Positions 23,433 through 32,061 of a stretch of DNA of 44,124 nt are shown here, one piece after another; position 1 is the stretch's first letter; every line of letters begins with the position of its first letter. Location of the stretch: contig CAZIEW010000046.1 in assembly GCA_964538515.1 (NCBI GenBank), positions 1 to 44,124 of the forward strand, written 5' to 3'. Under the pieces are notes generated by a model. It was not told the origin of the DNA and searched no databases. It was given only the letters and a program-made list of their open reading frames with translations. This DNA is from CALBZH01 sp964538515 (lineage in GTDB: Bacteria > Desulfobacterota > Syntrophobacteria > Syntrophobacterales > Syntrophobacteraceae). The translations under genes were made by a program, and so were the position numbers.

Positions 23433-24698
23433 ATGAGTGTAACGGATGACTGTCGGGGTTCGTTCCGAAAGGCTTTCTCGTCCTTAGATCGAGATAGCCT
23501 GAGGCTCCTGGCGGTAGTGATCGGGGCCTGTCTCGTAATCGGGATCTGTGCGGGGTGCGAGCATGCTCCGCAGCACCCTGCACAGGAGCCGAGCGATCGG
23601 TACCAGAAAGTCCCAGAAGGAGAATTCCCAAAGTTTTCCGATGATTTGGATCAGGCATCCCTGCGAGCTGCGATCGAGCAAAGCCTGGCTTATTATGCCC
23701 GCGTTCCTGCAGACCGGCCTCAGCCTCTCGGCGCTCAGCAGTTCAGCTCGGAGCACGTGAAGGCTTCGCTCCTTGAATTCTTGAAGCTTCTGGACAGTGG
23801 CAGCTTGAGCACCGAATCGATCAGGAGCCGTTTTGACGTCTATCGGGCCGAGAGCGCTCGAAAGGACAAGCTCCCCCTGGTAACCGGGTATTACGAGCCG
23901 ATCCTCGACGGACGTCTAAAACCGGATTCTCAGTTTCAGTACCCGCTCTACGGGCTCCCGTCGGACCTGGTCACGGTTGACTTATCGTTGTTCAACGCTG
24001 CCAAATATGGTGGAGAATCGATCGTCGGCAGAGTGAAGGATGCCAAGCTGATTCCCTATTTCACTCGGGCGGACATCGATGGCCGGAAGCGCTTAAAAGA
24101 CACGGGGACCCCGTTGGTATGGATCCAAGATCCGGTGGACGGATTTGTGCTGCACATCCAAGGCTCGGGAATGATCCGGTTGCCTCACGGGCAATTGCGT
24201 CGTTTGGGGTATGCGGGAGCAAACGGCCGTCCGTACAAGAGCCTCGGCAAGGTTCTGCTGGATCGAGGCGCGATGCACCCTGACGAGATGTCACTCCAGG
24301 CGATTCGCGCTTATCTGCGCTCACACCCCGAGGAGCGTGACGAGCTTCTCTGGCAGAACGAGAGCTATGTGTTTTTCCGCTGGGTCAATGATGGGCCTCT
24401 CGGAAGCTTGAATGTGCCGCTGACGGGGGGGCGTTCCATTGCCACGGACACGAGATATCAGCCTCGGGGCGGCATTGCATTCTTGGAGGGCCAGAAACCG
24501 TTGATCGACGAGCGGGGGGAGTTGGTGGGGTACGCTCCCCTTCATCGATGGGTGCTCAACCAGGATACGGGGGGCGCCATCAAGGGAATCGGACGCGTCG
24601 ACCTGTTCTGCGGCAGCGGCGAAGCCGCCGAGTGGGTTGCTGGGCGCATGAAGCACCCAGGAACATTATATTTTCTTATCAAGAAGGGTATGAATTGA
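23433..24698 (+). CDS. mltA: Membrane-bound lytic murein transglycosylase A (MltA)
   Basis: A 421-residue peptidoglycan lytic transglycosylase that cleaves glycan strands with 1,6-anhydro product. The N-terminus has a hydrophobic segment (LLAVVIGACLVIGICAGC) ending in a cysteine that could be lipidated, though the position -3 residue is atypical for a lipobox. MltA features follow: VTGYYEPILDGRLKPDSQFQ, YFTRADIDG, VDGFVLHIQGSGMIRLPHG, and the 3D domain with TGGAIKGIGRVDLFCGSGEA, which holds the catalytic Asp. It is probably anchored to the inner leaflet of the outer membrane. It stands alone between ahcY and a convergent small gene. Confidence 0.93.
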   Translation: MSVTDDCRGSFRKAFSSLDRDSLRLLAVVIGACLVIGICAGCEHAPQHPAQEPSDRYQKVPEGEFPKFSDDLDQASLRAAIEQSLAYYARVPADRPQPLGAQQFSSEHVKASLLEFLKLLDSGSLSTESIRSRFDVYRAESARKDKLPLVTGYYEPILDGRLKPDSQFQYPLYGLPSDLVTVDLSLFNAAKYGGESIVGRVKDAKLIPYFTRADIDGRKRLKDTGTPLVWIQDPVDGFVLHIQGSGMIRLPHGQLRRLGYAGANGRPYKSLGKVLLDRGAMHPDEMSLQAIRAYLRSHPEERDELLWQNESYVFFRWVNDGPLGSLNVPLTGGRSIATDTRYQPRGGIAFLEGQKPLIDERGELVGYAPLHRWVLNQDTGGAIKGIGRVDLFCGSGEAAEWVAGRMKHPGTLYFLIKKGMN

Positions 24699-24731
24699 AC
24701 CGATCACCAAGGCACTGTGACCAAATGTGAA

Positions 24732-25046
24732 TTATGTCCGGGATTCCGTGCGTTCGGAGAGACTGTCGAGCAAGAGCTGAAAGACAATTCGCATTTCGTC
24801 AAAAGAACGGAATAGGGTGATCAAAGCTTCATAGCCAGCCATCTGCGTATCAGCAGATCCGATTGACATACGAGTGAGAAAGTCCATCTGTGCCGCTCGA
24901 AATCGGTCCGTGGTCAGCTCCGCTCGCATCTTGAGCTGGCGGGGCACAAGATCCGGATCAGAATCGCGCAGGGCCGAGGCCAGCTGCTCATATTTCTGTT
25001 GATATTCACGCGCCAGGGTGGCAAGCAGTTGCAAGGGATCTTCCAT
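24732..25046 (-). CDS. Small helical hypothetical protein
   Basis: A 104-residue, charged, probably all-helical soluble protein: MEDPLQLLATLAREYQQKYE, ELTTDRFRAAQMDFLTRMSI, ADTQMAGYEALITLFRSFDE. I do not recognise the family. The open frame extends to 25166, but the ATG at 25046 has GGAGGATTCC before it, and the upstream part runs into an inverted-repeat element at 25135-25178. It is convergent with mltA and divergent from the helicase-like gene. Confidence 0.65.
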   Translation of the reverse strand: MEDPLQLLATLAREYQQKYEQLASALRDSDPDLVPRQLKMRAELTTDRFRAAQMDFLTRMSIGSADTQMAGYEALITLFRSFDEMRIVFQLLLDSLSERTESRT

Positions 25047-25134
25047 GGAATCCTCCGCCAATTCACTTCGCCGCTTAGATTCTTCATCGAGGCGGGAGAG
25101 TGCTCCGTCAAAGAAGTTATGCCGGGCAAGAGAA

Positions 25135-25178
25135 CACCCCCCCACCCCCGTCGAGAGGGGAATCAAAGGGGGGGGTGT
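25135..25178. repeat. Copy of a C-rich inverted-repeat element
   Basis: ACACCCCCCC (25135-25144) and GGGGGGGTGT (25169-25178) are perfect 10-base inverted arms. Positions 25135-25153 match 44022-44040 at 18 of 19 bases, so this is a shorter relative of the element inside the glycosyltransferase-like gene at the window's right end. Confidence 0.75.
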
Positions 25179-25369
25179 ACCTCGAGAAACAACGTTGACA
25201 GAGCACTAGTTCAAAAGCCAAATGGATTAGGTTACAGTGGTAAAGTAGGGGAAGCTCCAAGCAACTGTCAATTCAATTATGCCGTGCTGACCGCAGGGAC
25301 TTCCTTGCGCACCGACCTTGGATTCATAGGCCCGTCTGCACCCTCTAACGGTTTAAGAGGTGGTTTCTG

Positions 25370-26812
25370 ATGATTTCCAAACCGCTCAACGTCACACTGG
25401 CTGACTGGCTCAAAATTCCGACAGAGGGCCTGAATCCCCTTTTGGAACGGAAGATCCACGAACGGCTGGTGTTCACCAATCCCGACTATGAGGCGCGTCA
25501 CAATCGGGGCGATTGGATTGGCAACATCCCCGCTCAGATCAGCTGCATGCGTCAGAAAGGGAGAAGCTATCTCCTCCCGAGGGGCTTTCTCGACCAGTTT
25601 GTTGAATTGTGCAAGCGGTTCCAACAGCCCTATCGACTTGTGGATCGAAGACGGGTGCTCGACCCCATTCCCATAGAATTCCACGGGCAGCTGAAATCCT
25701 ATCAGCAGGATGCCGCGGAGGCCGTTCTGGATCACGACTTCGCGACACTGGTTGGGGGCCACAAGAGCGGCAAGACGGTGATTGCCTTATACACCATTGC
25801 CCAACGCCGGCAGCCCACCCTTGTGCTCATCCCCAAACAGGACCTGCTTGGCAATTGGCTCACCAAGATTGAGAATTTTTTGCAGATTCCCAAGGCTCAG
25901 ATTGGGGTCATCGCCAATGGACTTCAGCAGGTGGGCAAGTTCGTGACGATTGCGCACACAGGTGAAATCATAAGGCATTGGCGCCGCGTGCACGATCAGA
26001 TCGGGTATGTCATCCTGGACGATTGCCAGCGATGCCCCTCCAAGGTCCTGACTCACTTGATTCCCAATTTTGACACGAAATACACCTTGGGCCTGTGCCA
26101 CAGCACCCAGCGCAAGGACAAGCTGGCTAAGCTGGTTTATTACTACTTGGGAGACGTCGCCTATAGCATCAACGAAAAGGATGCCAAGGAGGGGCGTGGT
26201 GTCATTCCGGCCCACGTTGTGGCCCGAGCGACACAATTTGAATATGCCTATCACTCGCGCAGCGATTACGGTCCCATGATCCAAGCCCTGGTGCGCGACC
26301 TCGAGCGCACGCGCATGATCGTTGATGACATCGAAAACGAGCTGAAGCAAGGATCCAAGTCGGTCATGGTTCTGACGGAGGGAGAAAGCCAAATTGGAAT
26401 CCTGCGAAAGGAGCTCGTCAAACGAGGCATTGAGCCCGCATCTTTGAGCTCCCTTGACACGGGCCATCCGATGGATGAGGATAAGCAGGATTCCGAGCAG
26501 GAGGAGTCAGCTTGCGGCCAGGTCGGAGCCCGTGGAGAATCGGTCGTGTTGATGGACGATAAAGCGATGATCCGATGTGGCCGCCAACTGCGGTCGAAGG
26601 TTCTCTTTTTGGCGGTACCGACCTATTTCCATCATGCGCTTTCCAACGTCATCCGGGACTTGTCACCCAATGGGGCCATGAACGACGGAAGGCGCATCAA
26701 AATCTACGATTACGTCGACCAGAGGGTCGGGCTCCTCGAGAATTACTTCCGAATGCGCAGCTACAATTATGGGGTACACCCGGACGTACTGTTGGGCTCG
26801 GGTCTTAATTGA
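25370..26812 (+). CDS. Degenerate SF2 helicase-like (XPB/UvsW-related) protein
   Basis: A 480-residue protein with the layout of a superfamily 2 DNA helicase: LKSYQQDAAEAVLDHDFATL (motif Q/I approach), Walker A GGHKSGKT (about 129-136), LVLIPKQDLLGNW (Ia), a DEAH position reading VILDDCQRCPSK (about 214-225), and GLCHSTQRKDKLAKL where active members have GLTATPxRxD. The Lys-Thr of Walker A is kept, but motif II is DDCQ and motif III is lost. I see no clear arginine-finger motif VI in the second half. ATP may still bind, but helicase activity is doubtful. An N-terminal region of about 100 residues (YEARHNRGDWIGNIPAQI) resembles that of UvsW/XPB-type proteins. The ATG at 25370 follows AAGAGGTGGTTTCTG. 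It has no obvious operon partners. Confidence 0.75.
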   Translation: MISKPLNVTLADWLKIPTEGLNPLLERKIHERLVFTNPDYEARHNRGDWIGNIPAQISCMRQKGRSYLLPRGFLDQFVELCKRFQQPYRLVDRRRVLDPIPIEFHGQLKSYQQDAAEAVLDHDFATLVGGHKSGKTVIALYTIAQRRQPTLVLIPKQDLLGNWLTKIENFLQIPKAQIGVIANGLQQVGKFVTIAHTGEIIRHWRRVHDQIGYVILDDCQRCPSKVLTHLIPNFDTKYTLGLCHSTQRKDKLAKLVYYYLGDVAYSINEKDAKEGRGVIPAHVVARATQFEYAYHSRSDYGPMIQALVRDLERTRMIVDDIENELKQGSKSVMVLTEGESQIGILRKELVKRGIEPASLSSLDTGHPMDEDKQDSEQEESACGQVGARGESVVLMDDKAMIRCGRQLRSKVLFLAVPTYFHHALSNVIRDLSPNGAMNDGRRIKIYDYVDQRVGLLENYFRMRSYNYGVHPDVLLGSGLN

Positions 26813-27041
26813 CATTCCTCATCGTCTCCGGGCCATCGTACGATCCCCAAGGACCCGGAGATGCCACCAAGCGATCACGCGTCACCATCGCGATCCTCTG
26901 GCAAGCCGGCCGAGCCGGTCAGTCCTGCCGTCTGTCTCTGCTGTCTGAATCCGTCTTCTTGCTCTCGGGGCAGCTCACCGAGCCTTGCTCGATGTCCTGT
27001 CCCGCACTGCCGTCCAATCCCGATGCAAAGGTGATCCATCC

Positions 27042-28874
27042 ATGAAGAGCGCCTACCAGAATCTTTCGGATTTCGTCTCTGCCCTCGAAAAGGCAGGGGA
27101 GCTCCTGCGTATCCAAGCACCCGTTTCAAAGGATCTTGAGATCACACAGATCACGGACCTGGCTTCCAAGAGTCCGGGGGGGGGGAAGGCTCTCTTCTTC
27201 GAACGGGTCCGCGAGTCTGCATTCCCCGTTCTCATGAATGCGTTTGGAAGCGAGCGTCGGATCTGCATGGCCTTGGGAGTCAACGACCTGGACTCCCTCG
27301 CATCCCGCGTGAAGGGCTTTATCCAGATGGAGCCCCCCAAATCTTTCAGAGATGCCCTTCGACTCCTTCCCCTGGGAGCTGAAGTCCTTCGGTTTCTTCC
27401 GAAGCGGGTCAAAGAGGCGCCCTGCCAGGAGATCATCCGTACGGGCAGCGATGTGGATCTCAGCCTCCTGCCGGTTCTCAAGTGCTGGCCGCAAGACGGC
27501 GGCCCATTCGTAACCTTACCCGTCGTCATCACCCGCAGCCTGGAAACCGGCAGGCGCAATGCCGGCATGTATCGGCTTCAGGTTTACGACAAGACCACCA
27601 CGGGGATGCACTGGCACATCCACAAGGATGGCTCGCATTACTTCCAAGAGTACCGCAGGGCGGGAAAGCGCATGCCCGTTGCCGTTGCCATCGGAACCGA
27701 TCCGGCCACCACTTATGCAGCCACGGCTCCCCTCCCCCGTGGCATCGACGAAATGATCCTGGCGGGCTTCATCCGGCGCAAGCCCGTTCCTTTGGTGAAA
27801 TGTGTCACCGTTGATCTCGAGGTCCCAGCCGAGGCGGAGATCGTTTTGGAAGGGTATGTTGATCCTGACGAATTGCGCCTGGAGGGGCCGTTTGGGGATC
27901 ACACCGGGTATTACTCCCTGGTTGGGGATTATCCCGTCTTCCACGTCACGGCAATCACACACCGGCGCAACCCGATCTATTCGGCTACCATCGTCGGCCG
28001 TCCACCGATGGAGGATTGCTACCTGGCCAAGGCTACGGAGCGGATCTTCCTACCGCTTCTGAATGCGGTCCTCCCCGAGGTCAAGGACTTCTGGATGCCC
28101 TGGGAGGGCGTCTTCCACAACATCACGGTGGTCTCGATCGCCAAGGAGTATCCCGGACACGCTCGACGCGTCATGAGCGCTGTTTGGGGCCAAGGCCAGA
28201 TGAGCTTTTGTAAGGCGGTTGTCCTGGTGGATTCGAATGTCGATCTAAAACAGCCGCGGCGAGTCCTTGAGGCCATCCTCAATGAATTGGACCTCGATAC
28301 GGATGTCTACCCATCCGAGGGCATCCTGGATGTCCTCGACCACAGTGCACCAGACGCGCTGTTCGGCGGCAAGCTTGGTATCGACGCCACCAGAAGAGCT
28401 CCGGGGGAGCGGGAGCGCCCCACTGCGGCTTTCCATGCACCCCTCCCTTCGCCGGAAGCCCTGACCCAAGCAAGCGCGGAGATCTCGCCGCTCTTGACAA
28501 GGGTGTACGCTCCCGATCTGCCGGTCAAGAACAGGGTTCTCCTCCTCAATTTCCGAAAGGACGGGAGGGAGACCGGCCGCAGCCTTGCCGACCCGCTGTT
28601 GAGTCACGCAGGGCTCAAGGCCTTTTCAATCCTTGTCCTTTACGATGAGCTGATTGACCTCAAAGATGGATCCCTGGTCCTCTGGAAGGCTTTCAACAAT
28701 GTCGACCCCAAGAGGGACCTGATTCGAAAGGACGGGCGCATGGTCATCGATGCCACCAAGAAGGGACCCGAAGATGGTCACCTGCGTGAATGGCCGGACG
28801 ACATCGTTATGGACCCCGAGGTGGTTGAGCAGGTCAAACGACGGGCAACTGAATTGGGGATTGACTTTGTGTGA
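27042..28874 (+). CDS. UbiD-family prenylated-FMN decarboxylase (long form)
   Basis: A 610-residue UbiD-type decarboxylase. Recognisable segments are the N-terminal YQNLSDFVSALEKAGELLRI, GMHWHIHKDGSHYFQEYRRA, and the catalytic-region ELRLEGPFGDHTGYYSLVGD with its conserved Glu. NPIYSATIVGRPPMEDCYLA and VWGQGQMSFCKAVVLVDSN follow. The roughly 600-residue class includes enzymes assigned to menaquinone synthesis and to anaerobic aromatic acid turnover, and the substrate cannot be told apart here. It should need prenyl-FMN made by UbiX, which is not in the window. The ATG at 27042 follows AAAGGTGATCC; the open frame starts 19 codons earlier without a better site. It is convergent with tsaB. Confidence 0.9.
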   Translation: MKSAYQNLSDFVSALEKAGELLRIQAPVSKDLEITQITDLASKSPGGGKALFFERVRESAFPVLMNAFGSERRICMALGVNDLDSLASRVKGFIQMEPPKSFRDALRLLPLGAEVLRFLPKRVKEAPCQEIIRTGSDVDLSLLPVLKCWPQDGGPFVTLPVVITRSLETGRRNAGMYRLQVYDKTTTGMHWHIHKDGSHYFQEYRRAGKRMPVAVAIGTDPATTYAATAPLPRGIDEMILAGFIRRKPVPLVKCVTVDLEVPAEAEIVLEGYVDPDELRLEGPFGDHTGYYSLVGDYPVFHVTAITHRRNPIYSATIVGRPPMEDCYLAKATERIFLPLLNAVLPEVKDFWMPWEGVFHNITVVSIAKEYPGHARRVMSAVWGQGQMSFCKAVVLVDSNVDLKQPRRVLEAILNELDLDTDVYPSEGILDVLDHSAPDALFGGKLGIDATRRAPGERERPTAAFHAPLPSPEALTQASAEISPLLTRVYAPDLPVKNRVLLLNFRKDGRETGRSLADPLLSHAGLKAFSILVLYDELIDLKDGSLVLWKAFNNVDPKRDLIRKDGRMVIDATKKGPEDGHLREWPDDIVMDPEVVEQVKRRATELGIDFV

Positions 28875-28940
28875 AGGTCCGCAGAGGCGAGGTGCAGGTC
28901 CGAGTCCGGCAGGAGCGACCCCGTCCCCTGGCCGATCGGA

Positions 28941-29660
28941 CTATGCCACGGAGTCGGACACCGTGCGCGGGTGCAGGATTGGATTCTTCAGCTCGGCCTC
29001 GGACGCCCGAACATAGAACGGGACGCTGACGAGGGCATCTTGCCTGGGACCGGTTTGAAACTGGCGTGCAGCAAGCTCGCCGACAAACCCGGCGCGAATG
29101 CAGTGATAGACGGCGGAGGCACCGTGAGCCCACTCCCCGAGCTTTTCCTCCAGCACACCATGGTAGGTCAGCCAGCCATCCCCGCAAAACAAGGCCGGCC
29201 CATCCATCTGAGCGATCACCGTCTCTATGGGTGAAACGCTGTAAGCCCCCGTCCGACGCAGACATCCCTCACCATCCGGTGCGTAGGGAGCCCAGAAGAC
29301 CTCCTTGCGGTGAGCATCGATGAGGGGATAAACCGGAAGCGATGCATGCCCAAGGGGCGCGGCCAAGGCATCTGGTGACGGAACGCCGACAAACGGCCTG
29401 CCCAAAGCCCACGCCAAGGTCTTGACGGTCGTGAGTCCGATCCGCAAGCCGGTGAAGCTCCCTGGACCGGTTGTGACGGCGAATAGGTCCACGTCTTCAA
29501 CCGCCCACCCTGCGGCATGGAGGCACTCGTCAATCATCTGAAGCAAACGCCTGTTGTGGGTCTGTGCAGACAGCAAGGTCCATTCACAGACCAAACGAGC
29601 ACCATCCAAGAGCGCGACGCTCCCCGTCGTCGTCGACGTGTCGGCGGCAAGAATCCTCAT
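28941..29660 (-). CDS. tsaB: tRNA N6-threonylcarbamoyladenosine synthesis protein TsaB
   Basis: A TsaB/YeaZ-type protein of 239 residues, the partner of TsaD in forming t6A at position 37 of tRNAs that read ANN codons. It begins MRILAADTSTTTGSVALLDG (actin-like ATPase fold) and has FAVTTGPGSFTGLRIGLTTV and LGRPFVGVPSPDALA, all typical. An in-frame GTG at 29681 overlaps the rseP stop as GTGA and would allow coupled translation. I chose the ATG because family members start MRILAxDTS. It is the last gene of the rpsB-to-tsaB minus-strand run. Confidence 0.92.
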   Translation of the reverse strand: MRILAADTSTTTGSVALLDGARLVCEWTLLSAQTHNRRLLQMIDECLHAAGWAVEDVDLFAVTTGPGSFTGLRIGLTTVKTLAWALGRPFVGVPSPDALAAPLGHASLPVYPLIDAHRKEVFWAPYAPDGEGCLRRTGAYSVSPIETVIAQMDGPALFCGDGWLTYHGVLEEKLGEWAHGASAVYHCIRAGFVGELAARQFQTGPRQDALVSVPFYVRASEAELKNPILHPRTVSDSVA

Positions 29661-29677
29661 GTCGGTCCGAATCCCCG

Positions 29678-30763
29678 TCACGGCAGCGACGGCTTGTGCC
29701 CGGGAAGCAACCGAACGATATCATTATAGAAGACGAGAATCATGAGAGCGAGCAGCAAGATCATGCCTATCTTCTGGGCGATCTCCATCTTCCGAACGCC
29801 AATGGACCGGCCCAGAAGGAGCTCAATGAGGTAAAACAGAATGTGTCCCCCATCCAGCACGGGAACGGGCAGCAGGTTGAGAACAGCAAGGTTGACACTG
29901 ATGGCTCCAGTAAACAGCACCAGGTCCGCGAACCCCTTGCTGGCTTCCCGCCCGGCCAGCTGCGCGATCATGATCGGGCCCCCCAGCATATCCAGGGGCA
30001 GAACCCGTTGGATGAGCTTCACGATGCTGATCAGAAACAGCTTGCACAGATACACCGTATAAGACACGCAATGGGACAGCGCGTCGACTAGACTGACCTG
30101 TTCGAAGAACTTCTCTTCCGACGGCATTACCCCGATGACCCTACGCTGGATCGGCTCGCCAAAAATCGTCTTGATCTCGCTCACTTTGGGAGAAACCTTG
30201 ATGGTCAGCTTCTGGTCTCCTCGCTCGACAAGAAGCGTCAGCTCCTCCCGTTGTGTCTCTTCGATGGTCTGCGGAATGTCCCCCCAATTGGTCAGCTCCT
30301 TGCCGTCGATGGCCAGGACCTTGTCGCCGGCCAGCAGCCCGGCCTTTTCGGCCGGTGAGTCCGCAGTGACTTCGCCGATTCGCGTGGTGACCTGCGGAAT
30401 GCCTACGAGCGCGAAGACGAGGAAGAACAGGACAACCGCCATGACGAAATTGGACATGGGCCCGGCGAGCACGATGGCAATCCGTTTCAGGGGCGATTGC
30501 GACTGGAAGCTCGTCTTGAGCTGATCTTCGGACAGCTCCTCCTCGGATTCCTCGCCGAGCATTTTCACGTAGCCCCCTAAGGGGATCAGGGACAGACGGT
30601 ATTCGGTATCCCCGCGCTGCACACCGATCAGTTTCGGACCAAACCCGAGAGAAAAACGCAGGACGGTCACACCCGCCCGTTTGGCGACCAGAAAATGGCC
30701 CAGCTCGTGGACAAAGATCAGCACGCCCAAAACCACAACGGTTGAAACAATCATGGTAACCAA
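29678..30763 (-). CDS. rseP: Site-2 membrane metalloprotease RseP
   Basis: A 361-residue intramembrane zinc protease. The N-terminal helix carries HELGH (zinc ligands and catalytic Glu), followed by the conserved FSLGFGPKLIG and LIPLGGYVKMLGE. One PDZ domain lies in the middle (ADSPAEKAGLLAGDKVLAID), and the third-ligand helix is NLLPVPVLDGGH. Family members release anti-sigma factors or clear signal peptides. The short single-PDZ form is common outside Gammaproteobacteria. The start is probably the TTG at 30763, which has GAGGAA six bases upstream; the ATG at 30754 has poor spacing. It follows dxr by 10 bases. Confidence 0.95.
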   Translation of the reverse strand: MVTMIVSTVVVLGVLIFVHELGHFLVAKRAGVTVLRFSLGFGPKLIGVQRGDTEYRLSLIPLGGYVKMLGEESEEELSEDQLKTSFQSQSPLKRIAIVLAGPMSNFVMAVVLFFLVFALVGIPQVTTRIGEVTADSPAEKAGLLAGDKVLAIDGKELTNWGDIPQTIEETQREELTLLVERGDQKLTIKVSPKVSEIKTIFGEPIQRRVIGVMPSEEKFFEQVSLVDALSHCVSYTVYLCKLFLISIVKLIQRVLPLDMLGGPIMIAQLAGREASKGFADLVLFTGAISVNLAVLNLLPVPVLDGGHILFYLIELLLGRSIGVRKMEIAQKIGMILLLALMILVFYNDIVRLLPGHKPSLP

Positions 30764-30773
30764 AGTTTATTCC

Positions 30774-31943
30774 TCACTTCTTCGGAGACTGAGCTCTGCG
30801 CCGCGCTTCCTCGCGCGCCCATGTGTCCGCCGCAAGAACAGCTTCCAATGTTAACACCTCAGCCATCTCGTGCGACTGCATCACCGATTCGATCAGCGTC
30901 GGGATCTCAAGAAACCCGATGCGGTTGTCCAGGAATGCCTCCACAGCAATCTCATTGGCGGCGTTGAGCACAGCCGGCATCGTGGACCCAGTCCGGCAAG
31001 CCTCGAAAGCCAAGCGCAAGCAGGGGAACCTTTCGACATCCGGAGGATAAAACGTCAGCTTCTGCAGCGAGAACAGATCAAGCTGCGGGCTCTTGACCGG
31101 AAGTCGCTCCGGATAAGACAGCGCGTAGGCTATGGGGATCTTCATATCCGGAATTCCAAGCTGGGCGATCACCGAGCCGTCAACATACTCGACCATCGAG
31201 TGGATGATGCTTTCCGGGTGGATGTGAACCGCAATCTGTTCCACGGGCACGCCAAACAACCAGCACGCCTCGATCACCTCGAGCCCTTTGTTCATGAGCG
31301 TCGCCGAATCGATGGTGATCTTCCGTCCCATGCTCCAGTTGGGATGCCGCAGCGCGGCTTCCGGCGTCACAGCTTCCAGCTCCACGCGGCTCTTTCTAAA
31401 AAACGGCCCTCCTGAGGCCGTCAGAAGAACCCGACGCAGACTCTCCCGATGATTTCCTTGGAGCGACTGAAAAATGGCACTGTGCTCCGAATCCACCGGC
31501 AAGATTGTAACATTTCGCTCTCGAGCTGCCAGCATGACGATTTCGCCGGCCACAACCAGGGTTTCCTTGTTGGCCAGCGCGATGGTCTTTCCCGCTTCAA
31601 TGGCGGCAAGGGTCGGCAGCAGCCCCGCAGCCCCGACCATGGCTGAAACCAGCATGTCGGCTTCGGCAATGGTAGCGGCGTCCCGGTACCCGGCAGGCCC
31701 CACAGCGATCTCAGGCTGCCAGGCTTCCCCGACAAGACTTGCTTTCAACTTCTCCGCAACGGTGTCATTCAGAACCGCAACAAGCCGGGGTCTGAACTCT
31801 CGGATTTGCTCTTTGAGGAGCGGATAGTTGGTCGCACAAGCAAGCGCTTCAACCCGAAAACGGTCAGGAAACTGCCGAGCCACATCAAGGGTGCTGACTC
31901 CGATGGAGCCTGTGCAACCCAGAACACTGATGGATCGTTTCAC
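30774..31943 (-). CDS. dxr: 1-deoxy-D-xylulose 5-phosphate reductoisomerase
   Basis: A 389-residue NADPH enzyme making 2-C-methyl-D-erythritol 4-phosphate, the committed step of the MEP isoprenoid pathway. It starts MKRSISVLGCTGSIGVSTLD (NADPH-binding loop) and has ANKETLVVAGE, ILPVDSEHSAIFQSLQG (metal-binding Asp and Glu), LTASGGPFF, HPNWSMGRKITIDSATLMNK and EVIEACWLF, all conserved. It supplies precursors for the undecaprenyl phosphate made by uppS upstream. An intrinsic terminator lies between cdsA and this gene, so dxr may also have its own promoter. Confidence 0.98.
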   Translation of the reverse strand: MKRSISVLGCTGSIGVSTLDVARQFPDRFRVEALACATNYPLLKEQIREFRPRLVAVLNDTVAEKLKASLVGEAWQPEIAVGPAGYRDAATIAEADMLVSAMVGAAGLLPTLAAIEAGKTIALANKETLVVAGEIVMLAARERNVTILPVDSEHSAIFQSLQGNHRESLRRVLLTASGGPFFRKSRVELEAVTPEAALRHPNWSMGRKITIDSATLMNKGLEVIEACWLFGVPVEQIAVHIHPESIIHSMVEYVDGSVIAQLGIPDMKIPIAYALSYPERLPVKSPQLDLFSLQKLTFYPPDVERFPCLRLAFEACRTGSTMPAVLNAANEIAVEAFLDNRIGFLEIPTLIESVMQSHEMAEVLTLEAVLAADTWAREEARRRAQSPKK

Positions 31944-31997
31944 TCAACCCTCTAACCTGCAACGGCACGGGGGCCGTTCAGCAGTGCATGAGTCACT

Positions 31998-32032
31998 GAA
32001 AAAAAGAACACCGCCGGGCAACGCCCCGCGGT
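31998..32032 (-). terminator. Intrinsic terminator between cdsA and dxr
   Basis: On the minus strand, ACCGCGGGGC pairs with GCCCGGCGGT at nine of ten positions around loop GTT, followed directly by GTTCTTTTTTT. It has both the stem and the T-tract of a Rho-independent terminator and lies 30 bases after the cdsA stop, within what is usually a continuous operon. Confidence 0.85.
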
Positions 32033-32061
32033 CGTGTCTCTTCCCGCTCGCAGCCACTCCC

